A DNA stretch of 64,000 nucleotides from Rhizomys pruinosus (GCA_009823505.1 VZQC01004717.1:975337-1039336), one strand, 5' to 3'. Positions 1 to 10,697 are shown, counted from the stretch's first letter. Notes: generated by a model not told the origin, from the sequence alone. Program-made: numbers and translations.

Positions 1-21
1 TCGATGTGTCCACAACATGTT

Positions 22-180
22 GCTGGACACGGTGGCCCACGCCTTTAATTCTAGCACTCAGGAGGCAGAGGCAGGTGGATCTTTGTGAGTTCAAGGCCAG
101 CCTGGTCTACAGAGTGAGTTCCAGGACAGCTGGGGCTACAGGGAGACCCTGTCTCAAAAACACACCCCCCCAAAAAAAGA
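22..180 (+). mobile_element. B1 SINE
   Basis: Full-length B1 with the Pol III-type head, the conserved AGGCAGAGGCAGG core and a CTGTCTC end followed by a mixed C/A tail. Open frames here on both strands are translations of the B1. Confidence 0.95.
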
Positions 181-1245
181 AAGTGCATCTTGGCTTCTGT
201 GCAGCAAACATAAGCAAGAGTTATTTGCTGGCTTAAACTTCTCACTAAAGGGACGTTTACTTTTGCTGAAGGAGACAGATGAATCAAGTTTCCTTTTCTT
301 TATGGTCAAGGATCCAGTTGGTCCCTTGGGGTCTGCTGTTTTCAAATCTTCCTCCATGGCCAGGGAAAGCCAGTGATGAGACATCTTGCAGGAGTGGTGT
401 TTTTGCCGAGAGCATCTGTTACTGTCATTGTTATTCAGGTGCCTGTGGCTGGGCCACGAACATCTTGATTCTTCAGTTATTATTTTCTTTCTTACCTGCC
501 AGCTCCTTTCTCACCTGCCTGGAGATTGGCCCTCCTCTTTCTTGGGTTGGTCACCTGGGTAATGAAGGTTGGGCTGTCTACCGGTATGCAGTGTGGTGGT
601 CGCCTGCAGCTCTCCACAAGCCAGGCTCTGGGGTGGTGGCATAGCAGCTGGAGTGCTCACAGCCACCACTTGTACCCAGTCCTGGGCCCCACACCCTACT
701 CTTGTCACTGCCACTGGGCTTGAGCGTCTGCTGCCTAGTCACCATCTACCCTGGGATGGTGCCCAGGATTGCTGCCCATCATCTCTAGATCAGCTTCCAA
801 CAAACTGTCAAGCTGTCAATAAGTTGAAGCCAAATATTTTGCCATGGTAAAGCCAAGTTGACCTCTAGTCAAATTCATTTTCATTTTCATTTCCATTGGA
901 AATCTTTAACACAGCACCATGTTTTCTGTCCACAATGGTCCTTTGATCGCCTGCCAGAATTATCTATCAAGTTCCACCTGTAGCATTTTGTTTTGAAAGT
1001 TTACCACATATTTGTGGAATTATTTAATACAGTTATATGCACAGCACTCCATCATTGATCCATTCATTTGGCTGCCAATTCCTGTCTCCAGAGCCCCTAG
1101 CCACCCTCATGTAAACACAGTGCCTTTGGACCTCTCTTGTTTTCTCCCTTGGTGATCTATGTGTCCTTACCTTATCCCTGCATCCTTGCTACAGGCTTTA
1201 TCTAGTCCTCTGATCTCTGGAGACCCATCTGTTCCATTCCTTTTT
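181..1245. other. No recognised feature
   Basis: About 1 kb with no B1, B2, LTR or LINE signature that I recognise. Open frames of up to 121 codons overlap on both strands with no splice or codon pattern that favours coding. Confidence 0.5.
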
Positions 1246-1700
1246 TTTTCCCCCTTTATTTGTTTATTTTTTAAGGGATTTTACAATATAAGAGCACAGT
1301 TGTTTTCAGATAACATTGATGTTGCTCAGTTTGCCATACAATTAGGTAACTGGTGCATTTTTTTTAAAGTGAGCCAAATTATTAAGCATAAGCAATGAAT
1401 GTAAGTAACATTCATGTAAAACAAATTTGCAAGTATCTATGTCCAAATTTTGAACAACCCAAGGTTCCCATAGTCCAGTTGGAGAAGCTTGTATGCAATG
1501 CACAAGCATGGTGATCAAATGGGAGTCCAGTCTATATTGCTGTAGTCTCACAATTCACCCCAATCTCTCTGCAGCCCTTACATTCTACCATGCCTCCTCT
1601 TCTGCAAGTTGTTCCCTAGGCTTTGGGAAAGGGGCACAAGTGGGTGAGAAGCAAAACAGTCTATTTTCTCTGGAGATGTCATTTTGAACTCTTGTCTGTT
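1246..1700 (-). mobile_element. L1 3' end (Lx-like 3' UTR)
   Basis: Read on the minus strand, the element ends near 1246 in an A-rich tail with an AATAAA-type signal (plus strand TTTATT at 1255). Positions 1255-1356 match segments near 19.0 kb and 37.1 kb. The 19.0-kb copy lies just after the stop of an L1 ORF2, which identifies this as L1 3' UTR. Positions 1580-1625 resemble the conserved Lx 3' UTR stretch also seen at 33.06 kb. Confidence 0.6.
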
Positions 1701-2935
1701 TAAGTTGTTCCCCTTCATGGGTTGACAGCTTATCCAGGGATGCCTTTTTAATCCTACTAACACAAGCAATTAGATGTATAGGCATTTAAGCAGTACTAAT
1801 TATTATGGCAAGCTAAGCTGTGAACATAGACACATATGCTTGGATGGTATGCTAATCCACAAACTGTGGTTTCTCTATAAAGGGTGACAAGTTCTTATTG
1901 TGGCTTATAACATCTCCTAACCACTAAAGGACATTAGCTTGTGGCATCTGCTATGAAATATACCTCCAAGGAGAGAGCTAATAGCCAATTAGATTTGGGA
2001 TATATATAGACACATGGCTGCCACTGTTGCACAGTATCTCCAGGCAGTTGAGGTGTAACTGATACTGATGGAGGAATCTTGCTTGTCTCAAGGAGACCAA
2101 TATTTTGCTGTATTGTTTTAGTGGCCTTTGGTAATGCTTTCTGGCATTTCAGAGGCCAATTGTATATTAGCAAATGAGGTCTCAAGACATTTTTTCATGC
2201 TTACACCAGGTCTTCGACAACAGGGACTTACCACCTTTCTCCTTGCATATATTCCACTTCTAGGCAAAAGGCCTTTATAATTTTGGGGGCTTGGATCCCC
2301 TAACCAAATCTCCTAGGCAGAATAATTCATTGCTGATATCAGAGCTTTCCGGTATTAATATATTTTGCTTAATTACACAGCTTATAAAAACTTTACTATT
2401 GTATTTGGCTCTAAATAGAGAAATATCCTTTCACAGTTCCTATGTCTATCAGTCAATTAAAAAGGGGTAGTTATACCTGTTTTATAAGAAATCACCACTA
2501 TAACAGTTGGCTCTAATTTACAGTCAGGGAATGACTTCAGTACCATCATGTTTTTCTTTTTCCTATAAAAGGGAGAGGTAGGAAGGTTTCTCAGCATCTG
2601 GAAGGTAAACTTCATTAGGGCCCATTATAAACAGTTATCCCAAATAGAATTCAGAGAGATGCTCGGTGTCTGTGACTCAGGCATTCTGAGGTTCCTCTTT
2701 CTTTAATGTTCAAATGGGTCAGCCTCTCTGCTGGCATTTCCCAGTCTATCCTGCACAGTCAAAAGTTGTACGTTTTCAGGCATTTAGATTCCACCTATAG
2801 CATTTTAAGCTTTCTTCAGATTATTACTCTAAACCTTCCCAGGTATCTTTCACAAACTAACTACAATGGTTTCTCCACACATTGCCTGAGATAACAGCTA
2901 TAATCAGCAGCCCTACTCATCAGTCCCAAATTTTG
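1701..2935. other. No recognised feature
   Basis: AT-rich sequence without a clear repeat or coding signal. The first part may be a decayed continuation of the neighbouring L1 3' UTR. Confidence 0.4.
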
Positions 2936-2996
2936 TGTTGGTCAGCTTTCTGTTGCTATAACAAAATAGCTGAAATAATCAACTTACAAAAAGAAA
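2936..2996 (-). mobile_element. LTR-like repeat end fragment
   Basis: The stretch at 2938-2975 (TTTCTGTTGCTATAACAAAA followed by a T-A-G-C-T-G block) matches the boundary of the LTR-like class seen at 31.29 and 63.52 kb. It breaks off into an A-run. Confidence 0.4.
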
Positions 2997-3686
2997 AAAA
3001 AAAACATCGTTGCAATCAAGCTGTACATTACTTTACATTTTTCCACTGTATTTGTAAAGCAGTGATTTTGCAGGCTGTGTCCTGCCCCGAGAGACTCCAT
3101 TTTTCAAAGAGCTTTTGACTCTGGGCAGAGCTGATGGTGGTACACCTGGGTGGATGTATGGATGGCACCATCTGCTAAGCATTGCCCACAACACAGATTG
3201 GTAAATGACTTATTCTAGGGAGTAGAAAGAATGCCACAGTATAAGTATATCAGGATGGATTAAGACCATAAGGGCACATGGGCGTATTAAAATCCTGTCA
3301 GAAAAACCAGGCCCAAGGACTTATCAGACATCAGACCAAAGAAAATGTATAACATTTTTACCTGGACCCCCTACCACTATGATGGTGCTGGTGCCCACCA
3401 CCCTGTCATCTGGTCATTTAGTCTGTGTGAAAATGAGAGGCAAGCTGACTGTCACAATCCTGTCTTTAGCTCAGCTTGGTCCCTACTCCTGAAGCAGCCT
3501 ACTTGAATGGCTGGTTTTCTGTTTTCCTGTTTGCAAGAGAATCTGGGAGAGGTAAGATACCCAGCAGCTGGAGATCTCGGGAGAGACACTGCAGCTGCTG
3601 CTATAGGCTTGGGATCAGAACTGAGTTGCAGAAGCAAGGTGAAATGAAGGGCAAGACCAAGTCCAGATGAACAAGTGGGTATCTGC
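2997..3686. other. No recognised feature
   Basis: About 0.7 kb without a repeat or gene that I can name. Short open frames occur on both strands. Confidence 0.4.
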
Positions 3687-3710
3687 ATGGATGGATGGAT
3701 GGATGGTGGA
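3687..3710. repeat. (ATGG)n microsatellite
   Basis: Five or so perfect ATGG units. Confidence 0.8.
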
Positions 3711-3800
3711 TTCCTGTGCATTCTTATTAGTTTCTCAGCTTTGGCCCCTTATGCTTCTTTGAAACTCCTTGCCTCTTTACCCCTTTTTAATTACTCTGTA

Positions 3801-3811
3801 ACACACACACA

Positions 3812-3850
<39 letters not shown>
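3801..3850. repeat. (CA)n microsatellite
   Basis: A 50-base CA tract with one AA interruption near 3813. It produces spurious His-Thr and Val-Cys open frames. Confidence 0.95.
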
Positions 3851-3852
<2 letters not shown>

Positions 3853-4039
3853 TGAAGGACAGGTAATGTATAATTGAGATTCAATATTTTCAAATTAAGA
3901 TCTGAATAAAATAACCTGTGCTCCTTTTGGCCCAGGCTATCAAGGAAAGAGGGAGTTTCTAGCAAATCATTGTTATTAAAGCCCCCATATCTTGTGAATT
4001 TATTGTTATTCTATAAATTCTGACATTGTAGAAAGACAT

Positions 4040-4357
4040 AAATATATTAGTTTGACATAGTGTACTCACAATTATTTTGGCTCATAGTTTAGAGGTTATA
4101 GTCTATTTAGAGGTTCAGTCAGCTCCAGTATTTTGAGCCTGTGATAAAGCAGAACCTCACAGGAGGTTCACCTCACAACCAGGAAGTGAAAAAAAGGAAG
4201 AGGAAGAGAGGAGGACCCAACAGTCCCCCTCAAAGAAACATCCTCAGTGTCCTAAGTCCATGCCACTAAGTCTCTCAGGGTTTCCATCTCTTTCCAACAG
4301 TGCCATCCACAGTTTAGCCTGTAGTCCTTTGGGGAATGTTCAAAATCCAACTACAGC
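4040..4357 (-). mobile_element. LTR-like repeat, probably ERVL-MaLR
   Basis: Contains the order of motifs typical of old MaLR-type LTRs read in antisense: a 'GGCTCATAGTTTAGAGG' block, a purine-rich AGGAAG centre, 'CCATGCCACTAAG' and a terminal 'CAAAATCCAACTACAGCA'. It is well diverged, and the subfamily is not determined. Confidence 0.5.
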
Positions 4358-4408
4358 AGTATATACTATCTGATTCACTTTTTTCAAAAGTGTTTTAAAA
4401 CTTTATTT

Positions 4409-4618
4409 TGGGGCCTGGAGAGATGGTTCAGCGGTTAGTTCTTGCAGAGGACCTGGGCTCGATTCCCAGCACCTACATGGTGGCAAAGAACCGTCTTTAA
4501 CTCCAGTTCCAGGGGAATCTGATGCCTTCTTCTGACCTCCGAGGCGTTGCAAGACATAGGTGCAACAACCTACATGCAGACAGTACACTCATACACATAA
4601 AAATAATAAATTAATTAA
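4409..4618 (+). mobile_element. B2 SINE
   Basis: B2 head (GGCCTGGAGAGATGG), A and B box region, CAGACAGTACACTCATACAC tail and an AATAAATTAATT end. It lacks the 17-bp internal duplication and forms an inverted pair with the next B2. Confidence 0.93.
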
Positions 4619-4625
4619 AAAACCT

Positions 4626-4831
4626 TTATTTTATGTGCATAAATGTTTTGCCTACATGTATATAAGTGCACCGCATGCATGCAGTGCCTGCAGAGGCCAG
4701 AAGAGGGCATTGTATCACCTGGAACTAGAGTTATAGAGAGTTGATAGCCACCATCTGGGTGCTGGGAAATGAACCCAGGTCCCCTACAAAAGTAGTTAGT
4801 GTTCTTAACTGCTGGCCATCTCTCCAGACCC
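4626..4831 (-). mobile_element. B2 SINE, inverted relative to the preceding B2
   Basis: Antisense B2 from TTTATTTTATGTGCAT to the reversed head CCATCTCTCCAGACCC. Only a few bases separate it from the plus-strand B2, so a transcript could fold into a roughly 200-bp imperfect duplex. Confidence 0.93.
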
Positions 4832-5062
4832 ACCTGATTCACGCTTTAAAAATCAGATTATTAGCTATTTTCTGTTGCAGCAGTTACTTTATGAAAGTAT
4901 CTAAAACTAATAAAATTTCAGTTTTTTTGAAAGAGGTATCCTTAGCTTTCTACTTAATCATAAACCTTTATTATCTGCCATCAGTAAAATCTAATTTTTT
5001 ATACTTTTTCTCTGTCAAATTTCCATTTGGTGAACAAGACAGTCAACAAAAAAATCAATATA

Positions 5063-5398
5063 GGGCTGGGGAGATGGCTCCGTGATTGAAACACCTGCCA
5101 TGCAGGCATGAGGACTAGAGTTTGGATCCCCAGGACCATATGAAACACTGGGTGGACATGGTGGCCTGATGTAATTCTAGCCTTGAAAGGCAAAGACAGG
5201 GCATCCCTGGAATAAAAGCACTAGCTAGATGAGCTGTACCAGAAAGCTATGGGTTCAACTGAGAGATCCTGCCTAAAGTGGAGAGAAATTGAGGAAGATT
5301 CCTGACAGTCTCAGGGCTTGATGTGTGTGCATGTGTACATGTGAGCTCATACACATGTGACTATGCATACACATTTGTACATACATTACACACATAAA
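5063..5398 (+). mobile_element. B4 SINE (tRNA head plus B1-like body)
   Basis: Head GGGCTGGGGAGATGGCTCCG, then a B1-like middle with a divergent GATCCTGCC block, a TGGAGAGAAATTGAGGAAGA segment and a CA-rich tail. This order is that of B4. Confidence 0.85.
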
Positions 5399-5519
5399 AA
5401 TCAGTCTATTTTTTCATTTAGAAATACTTATGCTTTTGATTTATATATCACAAATATAACATAATCACTTAATTTGCCATTTCTTTATGTTGAAAGTTAT
5501 TCCTTTCTAATTACTTTAT

Positions 5520-5732
5520 TGCATTTACCTTGCATTACTTTAATTTTATGCCTGCATGCATATGAGTGCACCTGTATGGTGCAATGTCCTCAGAAGTCAG
5601 AAGAAGGTGTCAGATCCCCTGAAACTAGAGTTTCAGATGGTTTTTAGCCACCACATGGGTGCTGGGATTCAAACCTGGGTCTTCTACAAGGACAATTAGT
5701 GCTTTTAACTGCTGAGCCATCTCTCTACCCCT
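5520..5732 (-). mobile_element. B2 SINE
   Basis: Diverged antisense B2 running from an AT-rich end to GAGCCATCTCTCTACCCC. Confidence 0.88.
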
Positions 5733-5745
5733 ACATATGTGTATA

Positions 5746-5746
5746 N
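5746..5746. other. Single ambiguous base (N)
   Basis: One N lies 14 bases after a B2 head. The flanks are not duplicated, unlike the N at 58962. Confidence 0.95.
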
Positions 5747-5773
5747 AATATTTTAATCTGAAACTGGAGTTTT

Positions 5774-5923
5774 GCCAGGAATGGTGGCACACACCTTTAA
5801 TCCCAGCACTAGGGAGGCAGAGGCAGGTGGATCTGTGACGGAGGCCAGCCTCCTCTATACAGCAAATTTCAGGCTAGCTAGGGCTGCAGGGAGACTCTGT
5901 CTCAGAAAAAAAGCAAACAAAAA
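5774..5923 (+). mobile_element. B1 SINE
   Basis: B1 with a diverged middle and an AAAGCAAACAAAAA tail. It faces the next B1 in inverted orientation. Confidence 0.92.
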
Positions 5924-5937
5924 CCAACCTCTAGATT

Positions 5938-6091
5938 TTTTTTTTTTGTCTTTTTGAGACAGGATCTCCCTGAAGCCCCAGCTGGCCTGGAACTCACTCT
6001 GTAGACCAGGCTGGCCTTGAACTCACAGAGATCTGCCTGCCTCTGTCTCCCAAGTGCTAGGACTAAAGGTGTGCGCCACCACGCCCAGCTG
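5938..6091 (-). mobile_element. B1 SINE
   Basis: Antisense full-length B1 from a T-run to CCACCACGCCCAGCT. It lies about 15 bases from the opposite-facing B1. Confidence 0.95.
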
Positions 6092-6446
6092 CTGCATTAA
6101 TATTTTTAGTTGAAGTAAAATCATTCAACTTAAAATTTTCAGTAATCAAGATTCTTATGTCTTCCTTGAAAGTTCAATCTCTTCTGTATCTTCTGTGCCC
6201 TTTATGGCCAGCATCCATTTCCTGTATTTGTTGAACACCCAGCATGCACACAAAATTTGTTGCACAAACTGATTAATGAGAAATGGACAACAGTTCATCT
6301 TGAGACCCTAGAGATATGCCTGCTTAATCTTTTAAAGTTTAGTAATACATCCTGCTATCATCATTGATATCGTGTGGTTCAAAGTTCACAAAGCGTGGGC
6401 CACAGTCTCCCTTTTAGGAAAGGAGCCTTATAAGGTCAAAATTATT

Positions 6447-6602
6447 TTTCTTTCTTTGGTCTTTTTGAGACAGGGTCCCCTTGTAGCCCCCACTGTCCTG
6501 AAACTCACTCTGAGGACCAGGCTGGTCTTGAACTCAGAAAGATCTACCTGCCTCTGCCTCCCAACTGCTAGGATTAAAGACATGTACCGCTACACCCGGC
6601 TC
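6447..6602 (-). mobile_element. B1 SINE
   Basis: Antisense B1, from TTTGGTCTTTTTGAGACAGG to the reversed head ACACCCGGCT. Confidence 0.95.
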
Positions 6603-7305
6603 AAATTATTTTTTTAAGATACATGCTCTTTTGACTATGTTGACGTTTGCTATGATGGCATAATAGAAATGGCCAGTAAGTCTGCCAGTTCCTTGGCACA
6701 GTGCCAGCCGTCCCACCGGGTACTACATGCTTCACTGCAAGGCACACATTTCAAGAGGCCAGCTTTAACTTAGTCATGTCTTTGAAGCAAGTTTATTTTT
6801 TATTACATGTCCACTCTGGAGTTCACTTTTTAATATACTGTCTGATGAAATCAGCAGTGTATATAACGCCCTTTGCTGCTTGATGGTCGTCTCGAGAAAA
6901 CACTGTGCTATTGTTTTCACTGGGAACTAAGGAAGCTGTGCTTTTCATGAAATGCCATTTTACTTGAAAAAATGATTGGCAGAAAAACTATGCTTATTAG
7001 GTCTTGAGTATTTTACAGACTTTCTCTAAAATAAATTCAATGAGCCAGTCATTTCAAGGTAAACACATGACAGTATTTGTCTGCAACAATTCTAAATGTT
7101 CAAGTACAAACTATACCTTTGAAAAATGTGATCCAGCATGAGCATAATCTTTAGAGAATTCTCTGAAGAGATTCATGCTGATATTTGTTACATTGTGAAT
7201 ACATTGTAAGATTACATGTCTTCTGTAAAAATGGTAAAGAGACTTGCAAAGAGTAAAACAATAAAACTTTTACTAGTTTTTGTTATGGAAATGTTCTTTT
7301 CCTTT
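6603..7305. other. No recognised feature
   Basis: AT-rich unique-looking DNA. I see no repeat or coding signal. Confidence 0.5.
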
Positions 7306-7307
7306 TT

Positions 7308-7532
7308 AAAAAATTATTTATTATTTATTTTTTTATTTTATTTGCATGAGTGTTATTTCTGCATGCATGTAAGTGCACCCATGTGTAATGCCTGCAGAGG
7401 TCAGAAGGGTAAGATGACTCTCGAACAGGAATTAAGATGGTTTTTAGCTGCCATGTGGATTCTGGGAATGGAACCCAGGTCCTCTATAAGAGCAGCCAGT
7501 GCTCTTAACTGCTGAGCTATCTCTCCAGCCCC
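7308..7532 (-). mobile_element. B2 SINE
   Basis: Antisense B2 with the reversed head TGAGCTATCTCTCCAGCCCC at its right end. Confidence 0.9.
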
Positions 7533-7604
7533 AGGATGTTCTCTGTTTCAATAAAAAGTTATTTATTACAACTGTAACAAACATCATAATTATTTTAAAA
7601 TTTA

Positions 7605-7769
7605 AAATTTTATTATTTTTAAAATTATTTTTATTTTTTATGAGCATGAGTGTATTGTTTGCATATATATAAGTGCACCCATGTTATGAAATCCCCAAGG
7701 AGGTCAGAGAGGGCATCAGAATCCCCTGGAACTAGAGAGAGGGAGGGGTTGTTAGCTGTCATGTGGGAC
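7605..7769 (-). mobile_element. B2 SINE, 5' truncated
   Basis: Antisense B2 tail and body that stops at GTTAGCTGTCATGTGGG, so the tRNA-like head is missing. This is a second B2 in the same orientation within 80 bp of the previous one. Confidence 0.85.
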
Positions 7770-7870
7770 TACCTCACAGGACTGTCTTGGGATAACAATG
7801 ATAATATCTAGAAGAGCTAATACATTTGACACATAGAAGGAACACAATTATCCATATTTAATTATATACA
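7770..7870 (+). mobile_element. MIR fragment
   Basis: CCTCACAGGACTGTCTTGGG is followed by a GATAATA..CTAATACATTTGACACATAG pattern. This is the 3' half of a MIR SINE, which predates the B elements. Confidence 0.5.
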
Positions 7871-8600
7871 TATTCATATTGACAAAATTAGTAAAAAATA
7901 TTTTCTTAATATTGTTTGGCCTATATTGAGAATAGGCTTCAGAAAATATGGTAAAAGGGGATTTGGGGTGGAGGACATTTTAAACAAAATATTTGCCTTA
8001 GTACTGCAAATGGTAGTAGAATACAGAAAACAAAAGATAAGATAAATATATTAATTAGGCTCTAAGAATGTGAGGGATGATATAATTACTAAGATTGGTA
8101 TGTAGATTGGCTTGATTCGGGAAAACAAACACATAAAAGATTATGAAAAATCATATTAAATAGTATATAAACACATCATAGAGCAAATGCACTTTGTATA
8201 TTAACAAAAATTCAAGGTTTATTTCATGGACTAGGAGAATTTTAGGTTTATTAACTCTTTTGATAAGGTTGCTTGCGTTAATGATTTTTTAATTATAACA
8301 ATTACTTAGTGTTTAGTGTTTTAAAGGCACTTGATATTTATCTTAAAGTTTTCTGTGCATTAAATGCTTTCTGAGGTTAATATACTTATGCCCATCCTTT
8401 AGAATGAAATGATTAACATTATGCCTTTAATTCCATCATGTGTATCAAGTGTGTAGCTCCTACAAATCTGCTAGAACTGTGAGCCCTTGGAAATATTTTT
8501 GCCATGCTCTGGAGTTTCATCAATATAAGAGAAAACTTAAGAACTGACTTAAGATCCACACAAACTCTTCCATTCAGTCTTCTGCTTTTCTCTTATCCTC
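7871..8600. other. No recognised feature
   Basis: About 0.7 kb of strongly AT-rich DNA with no recognised repeat or gene. Confidence 0.5.
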
Positions 8601-8601
8601 T

Positions 8602-8813
8602 TTTTTAAGATTTGTTTTTTAATTATGTGCATGTGTGTTTCTGTGTGTGGGTGTGTAGACATGATTGTGAGTACCTACAGAGGCCAGAAGATGGTGATAG
8701 ATCTCCTGGAGCTGGAGTTATAGGTGGTTGTGAATAATCCAATGTGGGTGCTGGGAACTGAACTCTGGTCCTCTCCAAGAGCAGAGGACCATTGAGCCAT
8801 ATCTCCAGCCCCT
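8602..8813 (-). mobile_element. B2-type SINE, diverged
   Basis: Antisense B2/B3-like element with a GTGT-rich tail, an AGAGGCCAGAAGATGG body and the reversed head GAGCCATATCTCCAGCCCC. Confidence 0.85.
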
Positions 8814-9165
8814 TCCTGTTCCTTCTTAATAACAAACCTTTCTTGCGGGACATTTCTAAATATTTCACAGAGACTTGTTCACTTTTTATGACAGAGGGTA
8901 TCTTGTCATGGCAGGGAAAACCCTAACAGAATAAAAGGAGCAATTCTGAATCTCCATTCTTGTCACTCAGAAATCGTATAGTTAGAGAAAAAAATAATTT
9001 TAATCTCTCCAGCCCTTAGTTTGCTTGTGTATGAAGACTGGAGAAGTTATCTGACAGTTCCACCCCAGATTTAAGAATTCCTGACATCTATAGCCAAATT
9101 CAGAATATGCCCAACATCATTTAGCCAAAGATAGCTGTGAGCTTTGAAGATCTTTATTGTCTTCT
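8814..9165. other. No recognised feature
   Basis: Short unique-looking stretch without a coding or repeat signal. Confidence 0.4.
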
Positions 9166-9166
9166 T

Positions 9167-9307
9167 CTTTTTTTTTTTTTTTTTGTCTTTTCGAGACAGG
9201 GTCTCCCTGTAGCCCCAGCTGTCCTGGAACTCACATTGTAGACCAGGCTGGCCTTGAACTCACAAAGATCCGCCTGCCTCTGCCTCCCGAGTGCTAGGAT
9301 TAAAGGC
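9167..9307 (-). mobile_element. B1 SINE, head missing
   Basis: Antisense B1 that ends abruptly after GTGCTAGGATTAAAGGC, so it lacks about 20 nt of the 5' end. Copy 1 of a 178-bp local direct repeat starts about 25 bp further on. Confidence 0.93.
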
Positions 9308-9332
9308 TTCTACCTTTTTCTTCCTGCTCCAT

Positions 9333-9510
9333 GAGTATTGCTGCTTCCTACTTTCTTATTCCAGGCGGGGCTTCCACTGCCACCTTGGCTCTGCTCTGGG
9401 GAATTCTCTTCCTAGGCCAGGCCTCCACCCCAAAACTATTCTCAGGCAACAGTCTCCACAAAGCAAGGGCAGGTCATTTGAGTTTTCACTTACTGTCATT
9501 ACTCCTTCAC
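9333..9510. repeat. Local 178-bp direct repeat, copy 1
   Basis: Matches 9872-10049 at a constant offset of 539 bp with no indels and about nine substitutions. The block contains a pyrimidine-rich tract ending in CAG (TTCCTACTTTCTTATTCCAG), which looks like a splice acceptor. I see no matching donor or protein family. Confidence 0.9.
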
Positions 9511-9524
9511 TGAAGCCATGTCTG

Positions 9525-9657
9525 TCTGTTGGCACTTTGTTAAGTGCTTTGTAAACATCTCGTTAATTTCTCACAACCACTTAATGATGTGGATATTTAA
9601 TTCACATTTTATAGTTGAGAAAATAAGCAAATTGCTCAAGACCACACAGGCTGTTTT
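9525..9657 (-). mobile_element. MIR
   Basis: Antisense MIR core: TTATAGTTGAGAAAATAAGCAAATTGCTCAAGACCACACAGG, preceded by a TTAAGTGCTTTGTAAACAT block. Confidence 0.7.
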
Positions 9658-9871
9658 CCTCTAACATTGTTTAAATTGGTTATAAAGGACTAAGAATTGT
9701 GGCCAAAAGACTCTGAGAAAGGTAGGCTGCTTAGCAGCACCTCTCTCCCTGTATTTGAATATTTCAGAGTTCATGAGACCTACTATTACAAACCAAACTG
9801 GTTCACTTTTCCGTTAAGGAAAGAATTCGCAGTATTGCTGTTGATGGTCATCATGATGGGATCTGTTCTGT

Positions 9872-10049
9872 GAGTGTTGCTGCTTCCTACTTTCTTATTC
9901 CAGGCGGGGCTTCCACTGCCACCTTGGCTCTGCTCTCTGGAATTCTCTTCCTAGGCCAGGCCTCCACCTCAAAACTATTCTCAGGCAACAGTCTCCACAA
10001 AGCAAGGGCAGATCATTTGAGTTTTCACTTACTCCGTTTACTCCTTCAC
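9872..10049. repeat. Local 178-bp direct repeat, copy 2
   Basis: Second copy of the block at 9333-9510, the same length and about 95% identical. Neither flank is shared, so the duplicated unit is limited to these 178 bp. Confidence 0.9.
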
Positions 10050-10110
10050 AATACCCTTAACACTAAGTTCCAGCAGAGCAACAAATATCAGAGAGGCTCT
10101 CTTTCAAAAT

Positions 10111-10273
10111 GGAACTTTCTTTTTTTTTGGTCTTTTCGAGACAGGGTCTCCCTGTAGCCCCAGCTGTCCTGGAACTCACTCAGTAGACCAGGCTGGCCTT
10201 GAACTCACAAAGATCCGCCTGCCTCTGCCTCTGCCTCCCAAGTGCTAGGGTTAAAGGCATGCACCACCATGCA
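10111..10273 (-). mobile_element. B1 SINE
   Basis: Antisense B1 with an extra CTCTGC unit in the CTGCCTCTGCCTCTGCCTCCC region. Confidence 0.95.
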
Positions 10274-10586
10274 TGTTACAAAGTATCTGACAAAAGCAAT
10301 TCAAGGAAGAAAGGAAGAGTTTATTTCGGCAGTTTGAAGATACAGTCCATCATAGCAGACGAAATAGGGCAGCAGGAGGTGCTGCTTGTGTTGCATTCAC
10401 AGTCAAGAAGCAAAGAGAGATGAGTACTTGTCTGAGACCTCAGTCATGGGCTGATGCTCTATATCTTCTTCTTCAAACCACCCTAAAAAATGCCTTCCCA
10501 GACACTCTTAGGGGTGTGTCTCTTAGGTGATTCTAAAATCCAGTCAAGTTGACAATGAGGATTAACCATCACAGGTGTCTATGCTA
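10274..10586 (-). mobile_element. LTR-like repeat
   Basis: ACAAAGTATCTGACAAAAGCAA..TTTATTTCGGCAG..GTCCATCATAGCAG..CAGGAGG, ending in CAGTCAAGTTGACAATGAGG and CCATCACAGG. This is a common rodent LTR-like class, also seen at 40.5 and 63.5 kb. I infer MaLR/ERVL affinity but cannot fix the family. Confidence 0.5.
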
Positions 10587-10625
10587 TTTATCATTTGCTT
10601 TAATAAGTAATAAAATAAAAAAGCT

Positions 10626-10697
10626 CGCTGGGCGTGGTGGCGCACGCCTTTAATCCTAGCACTTGGGAGGCAGAGGCAGGCGGATCTTTGCGAGTTC
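10626..10697 (+). mobile_element. B1 SINE, 5' half only
   Basis: B1 head and A/B box region, stopping at GGATCTTTGCGAGTTC. The right half is absent. Confidence 0.92.
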
